Shown here piece by piece: positions 61,005 through 64,000 of a stretch of 64,000 nucleotides of DNA. Numbering within the stretch: position 1 is the first letter of the stretch; the number at the start of each line of letters is the position of its first letter. A program made the translations under genes and the position numbers. Under the pieces are notes generated by a model that was not told the origin of the DNA, ran no database searches, and saw only the letters and a list, made by a program, of their open reading frames with translations. The stretch lies in assembly GCA_963555705.1 (NCBI GenBank), contig OY743187.1, positions 11,484,133-11,548,132 of the forward strand. Direction: 5' to 3'. Source of the stretch: Ligustrum vulgare. Lineage: Eukaryota > Streptophyta > Magnoliopsida > Lamiales > Oleaceae.

Positions 61005-62443
61005 ATGTTTAGTTGTTAGAATAAATCCTATGAAGGACTGCAAATAGAAAGTTAGTGAATGGACTAATAAGTTGGATAATGTCGGACGATTGATTAATAA
61101 CTATACGAAGAAGATTGATTAACCCATTTTTAATATTTTGATATAGTTGATTTTAATACATGAGAATTATATTTTATTTCAGGAGATGATGTAGAGATGA
61201 AATCAGATTTATCAGCTCGGTTAGCTTCAAGTAGATAAACTGTGAGTGGAGAATAAACTTAAAGAATTTTCTACATTATTCACATTGATTTTCTACAAGT
61301 TGCAAATGATTTTTAAATTACTTGCTTTTAGCATGATTATCAAAACAAATGTTTTAAAATTAAGTTTGTTTATCATGATGACTTTTTTTACCATGTTTTA
61401 TGAGCATGATTAGTCAAGTTGAGTATTTATGATTTCAAAATCACCAGAAGTATCCGATGTGGTTATCTGTTCTTGTGTTAGTGCATGTAGGGGGCATTGG
61501 GCCCGCGTACTAGCTGATATTATTTGAGATCTTAAGGTTCTGTCACGGAGGGAGCCTATGGCCCGTGTGTAAGGGCGCATATATGAGGTCTTTGGGACCC
61601 ATTTTTGTACCCAGAGGGGCTTTGGGCCAGGTACAGAGGTGCTCAGCAGTTTACGCGCGTATGACTAGATATAGATTTCAGATGATTTAGTTGGGTATCT
61701 TTGGTGTGATTTTCTTACGTATTATAGTTTATCAGTTATGCCACAGATGATTATTCCATGATCTTTATGATTATTCTTAGCATGTATGATTTGATTTAAA
61801 GTGACAAAAGTTTATGAAATAAATTATGTTTTCAAAAATGGTTTACAAAAAAAATTATTTCAGAAACTCCATTCATTGAGTTATCAGCTCACGTTTTTCC
61901 CTATCTCTTCCTTATAGGAAAAAGTTACAGATTTTGATCAGCTTTGATAAAGTCATCGCCACCAAACGAGCTTAAAAGTAGGCATTTCTATGGTTTATTC
62001 TGATATGGTATTTAGAAGTTATCTTTTGGGCTCATATTATAGGCTATGATATTTTTTGTGGCCTTATCGGTTATAGGTCTGGTGATTATGTAACACAGGT
62101 TGTGTATATATATATATATATATATTAAAAGAATTGACTAGAGCTACAATTGACTTGTTACATTAACGTTATGTTTGGAAGGTTGGGGAAGTCTTTATGA
62201 CTATTATTCATGATTGTTGAGGATGTGACGTTGAATTACAAGTTGATTAAGTCAATAATATAGGGGAGACTCTGTCAAAAAATTTTATTAATTCATATGG
62301 GATCAAATTTATTTAAAAGGTGAATATGAAAAATAAGAAAAGTCAAGTTTGCCTTGGTGGTGGGTCCAACATCCAGTTGTCACCTGCCATCGGCACACGT
62401 CACGTTTCAGGTCCAGTAGGGTGGTCTGGTACAGGTCGTGACA
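59949..62443. mobile_element. 2.5-kb solo LTR with perfect 5-bp TSD
   Basis: Starts TGTAACAACCCG and ends AGGTCGTGACA; GACAA flanks both sides (59944-59948 and 62444-62448). No primer-binding site or genes. Size, termini and an internal G-rich stretch (about 61490-61650) resemble the solo LTR at 17145-19610, so both are probably Ty3/gypsy LTRs. It includes TA microsatellites near 60970 and 62105. Confidence 0.9.
60969..61002. repeat. (TA)n microsatellite
   Basis: About 16 TA units inside the solo LTR. Confidence 0.95.
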
Positions 62444-62448
62444 GACAA

Positions 62449-63415
62449 TATATGGAAAAAAAAATGTCAAATCTTAAGGAGAATATGTAAGTTGAGTTTT
62501 GAGTTTTGTACATGTATTGTATGAGCCTAATTTTGTAGTTCAAAAATTTTTTTTTTTTAAAAAAAAGAAAATTTCATTTGTTGAACGTTAATTCTAGAAA
62601 TAGAGTTGATATGTTCACGGTACAATTTCTAAAACACTTAATTCATGGCATGTTTTCCCATATAGATGATAAAACAATTCAACGGTTTACAATTTTATTA
62701 AAATATTAAAAAAATAATTATATGCCGTAAAAAATGGTGAAACTTTATTTCTTAATTTTAATAACATATATAGACAAAAAGACTCACTATATATATTTTA
62801 TTTAGAATTTCATTAATAATTTTTTTATTGACACATAATTAAATATGCATTTAATCATGTTCAATTAAATGCATCGCAATTAAAAATTATTAATCATGCG
62901 AAGGATCTCTTGAGTTGAATTTCACATTTCGTGCACCACAAATTTTGAGGTTGATTTTCACTTTTGAGCATCGTCAATATTGCTTAATTTGTTACATTTA
63001 TTTACATATAGGAACGCATATATTTAATTTGTTACAATTATTTTATTTTATGTATATTATAATATTTTAAGGGTTATTATTTCTATTCACATTAGTTAAA
63101 AATATTTGGATGAAATTTTTTATTTATTCTATACAACATATATTTGAAAAATGCATTATTTAATTTAAATTTGAGCAATTTTTTAAATATGTTTTGTCTA
63201 TAGCAACTTTCGTGTATCACACGGGTGTGAACAATTACAAACTGTACAAATAATGTATTATTTAAAAAAAAATTCCAAAATTGATGAGAATTGTAATTTA
63301 TTCCTATTTTGAGCATTCGTTAACAGTCTGTATCATTAATCAAAGTAAATTATGTATTCAATTTTTTCCCTATTTTGTAATGATATTTATAGTATAATCA
63401 TTTCAAATTATTCTT
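62449..63415. other. AT-rich sequence, no gene
   Basis: No recognisable gene. Words such as 'tatcacacgggtgtgaac' near 63215 resemble the Helitron hairpin downstream. Confidence 0.5.
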
Positions 63416-63442
63416 CCGTGCAATGCACGGGTGTGATCCTAG
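63416..63442 (+). mobile_element. Helitron-like 3' terminus (plus strand)
   Basis: Hairpin CCGTGC-AAT-GCACGG, a short spacer and terminal CTAG followed by T. The body would lie to the left; the repeated 'atatataaaa' plus 'atagccgtcacc' blocks near 58400 and 59000 are possible 5' ends but were not proven. Confidence 0.5.
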
Positions 63443-63651
63443 TGATTCTAATAAAGAAATATTTTGCTTCACGGCATTTTTTCTAACGAACATGTCTTTA
63501 CCTTTTATGAATTTTTCTTCCAAGTTGTTTGATCCCATTAAAATGCGATTTTTGAAGAAAAAATATTTTGAAATAGTGACTTGACGTTAATCTCTCTTTG
63601 TAAGTTATCAAAGGCGTATTAAGTAATGGTGATATCTATATATAACTACTA

Positions 63652-63675
63652 CTAGTAAACATGTGTTTTGCACGT
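63652..63675 (-). mobile_element. Helitron-like 3' terminus (minus strand), degenerate
   Basis: Minus strand: ACGTGC-AAAAC-ACATGT, then TTA and CTAG followed by T. The body would extend right to or beyond the window end. Confidence 0.35.
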
Positions 63676-64000
63676 TTTATGTATAGGATAAATGATATAC
63701 GTAATATTTGAAAGTAATCGAGGAAATTGATATTGTTAAAAGAAAAATTATAAATTGATTGTATTTTTTTTATAAATTAATATTTTATTGAAGATATTCA
63801 TTGAATTCCTCGAAATATATATTTGACATAATTTAAAATGTAAGATTAATAAAGAACTCAAGTGTCATATATTAAGAAGTAATCGGACATCATAATATAT
63901 TAAACAAAAATTGATTTATAAAATATTTATTATAAGTTGCAGAAAATATGTAAAAATTGTGCATATGAAATCAATTTAGAAGTATATTTTTATAATGAAT

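Overview
The window is plant nuclear DNA. Its coding parts are intron-containing plant genes: a CYP98-type cytochrome P450, an SnRK1-type kinase, and fragments of R3H, SEC15 and MLO genes. Most of the rest is AT-rich sequence filled with nested LTR retrotransposons, TIR transposons and MITEs. Gene style and the CYP98A/SnRK1 sequences suggest a eudicot, perhaps an asterid; the species cannot be told from the sequence alone.

Layout. 1-2223: first coding exon, 5'UTR and probable long first intron of an R3H-domain gene (minus strand). 2233-9700: a decayed but nearly full-circle caulimovirid (plant pararetrovirus) genome on the minus strand. It has a coat-protein/movement-protein reading frame, two separate aspartic-protease motifs, the start of a reverse transcriptase, a viroplasmin/transactivator-like frame, a viral-type promoter, two small ORFs and a tRNA-Met primer-binding site. 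The block is enclosed by imperfect terminal inverted repeats, each with three TACTAAC heptamers, and by a perfect 9-bp direct repeat, as if it had moved as a Mutator-like unit. 10197-12223: a Mutator-like element with ~250-bp TIRs and 9-bp TSD, itself carrying a PIF/Harbinger remnant. 13463-15734: a Ty3/gypsy element deleted from protease to 3'LTR.

16110-28938: a SEC15 (exocyst) pseudogene lacking its N-terminus and split into four pieces by an LTR rich in heat-shock elements (containing another solo LTR), a ~3-kb LTR-like insertion, and a recent complete Ty1/copia element. Removing the ~3-kb insertion and the copia element with one TSD copy each restores the SEC15 frame. 28939-37700: gene-free, with many MITEs. 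37992-41020: an apparently intact three-exon CYP98A gene (phenolic 3'-hydroxylation), with a G-box flanked by two MYB-type AC elements in its promoter and a long foldback in intron 1.

41520-49082: a tail-to-tail neighbour, an apparently intact ten-coding-exon SnRK1 alpha kinase on the minus strand, with two solo LTRs in introns and a duplicated promoter/5'UTR block. 49395-53500: repeats and low-complexity DNA. 53509-54526: a hAT element with perfect 8-bp TSD. 54696-54809: an isolated MLO first exon. 56212-57757: a possible promoter, 5' leader and short ORF on the minus strand. 58172-64000: MITE, a ~500-bp direct duplication around a (TTA)n tract, a 2.5-kb solo LTR with perfect TSD, and Helitron-like 3' ends.

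Only the CYP98A and SnRK1 genes look complete. No rRNA gene, tRNA gene or CRISPR array was seen. Coordinates come from reading by eye; motif positions may be off by a base or two, and boundaries marked 'about' by tens of bases.
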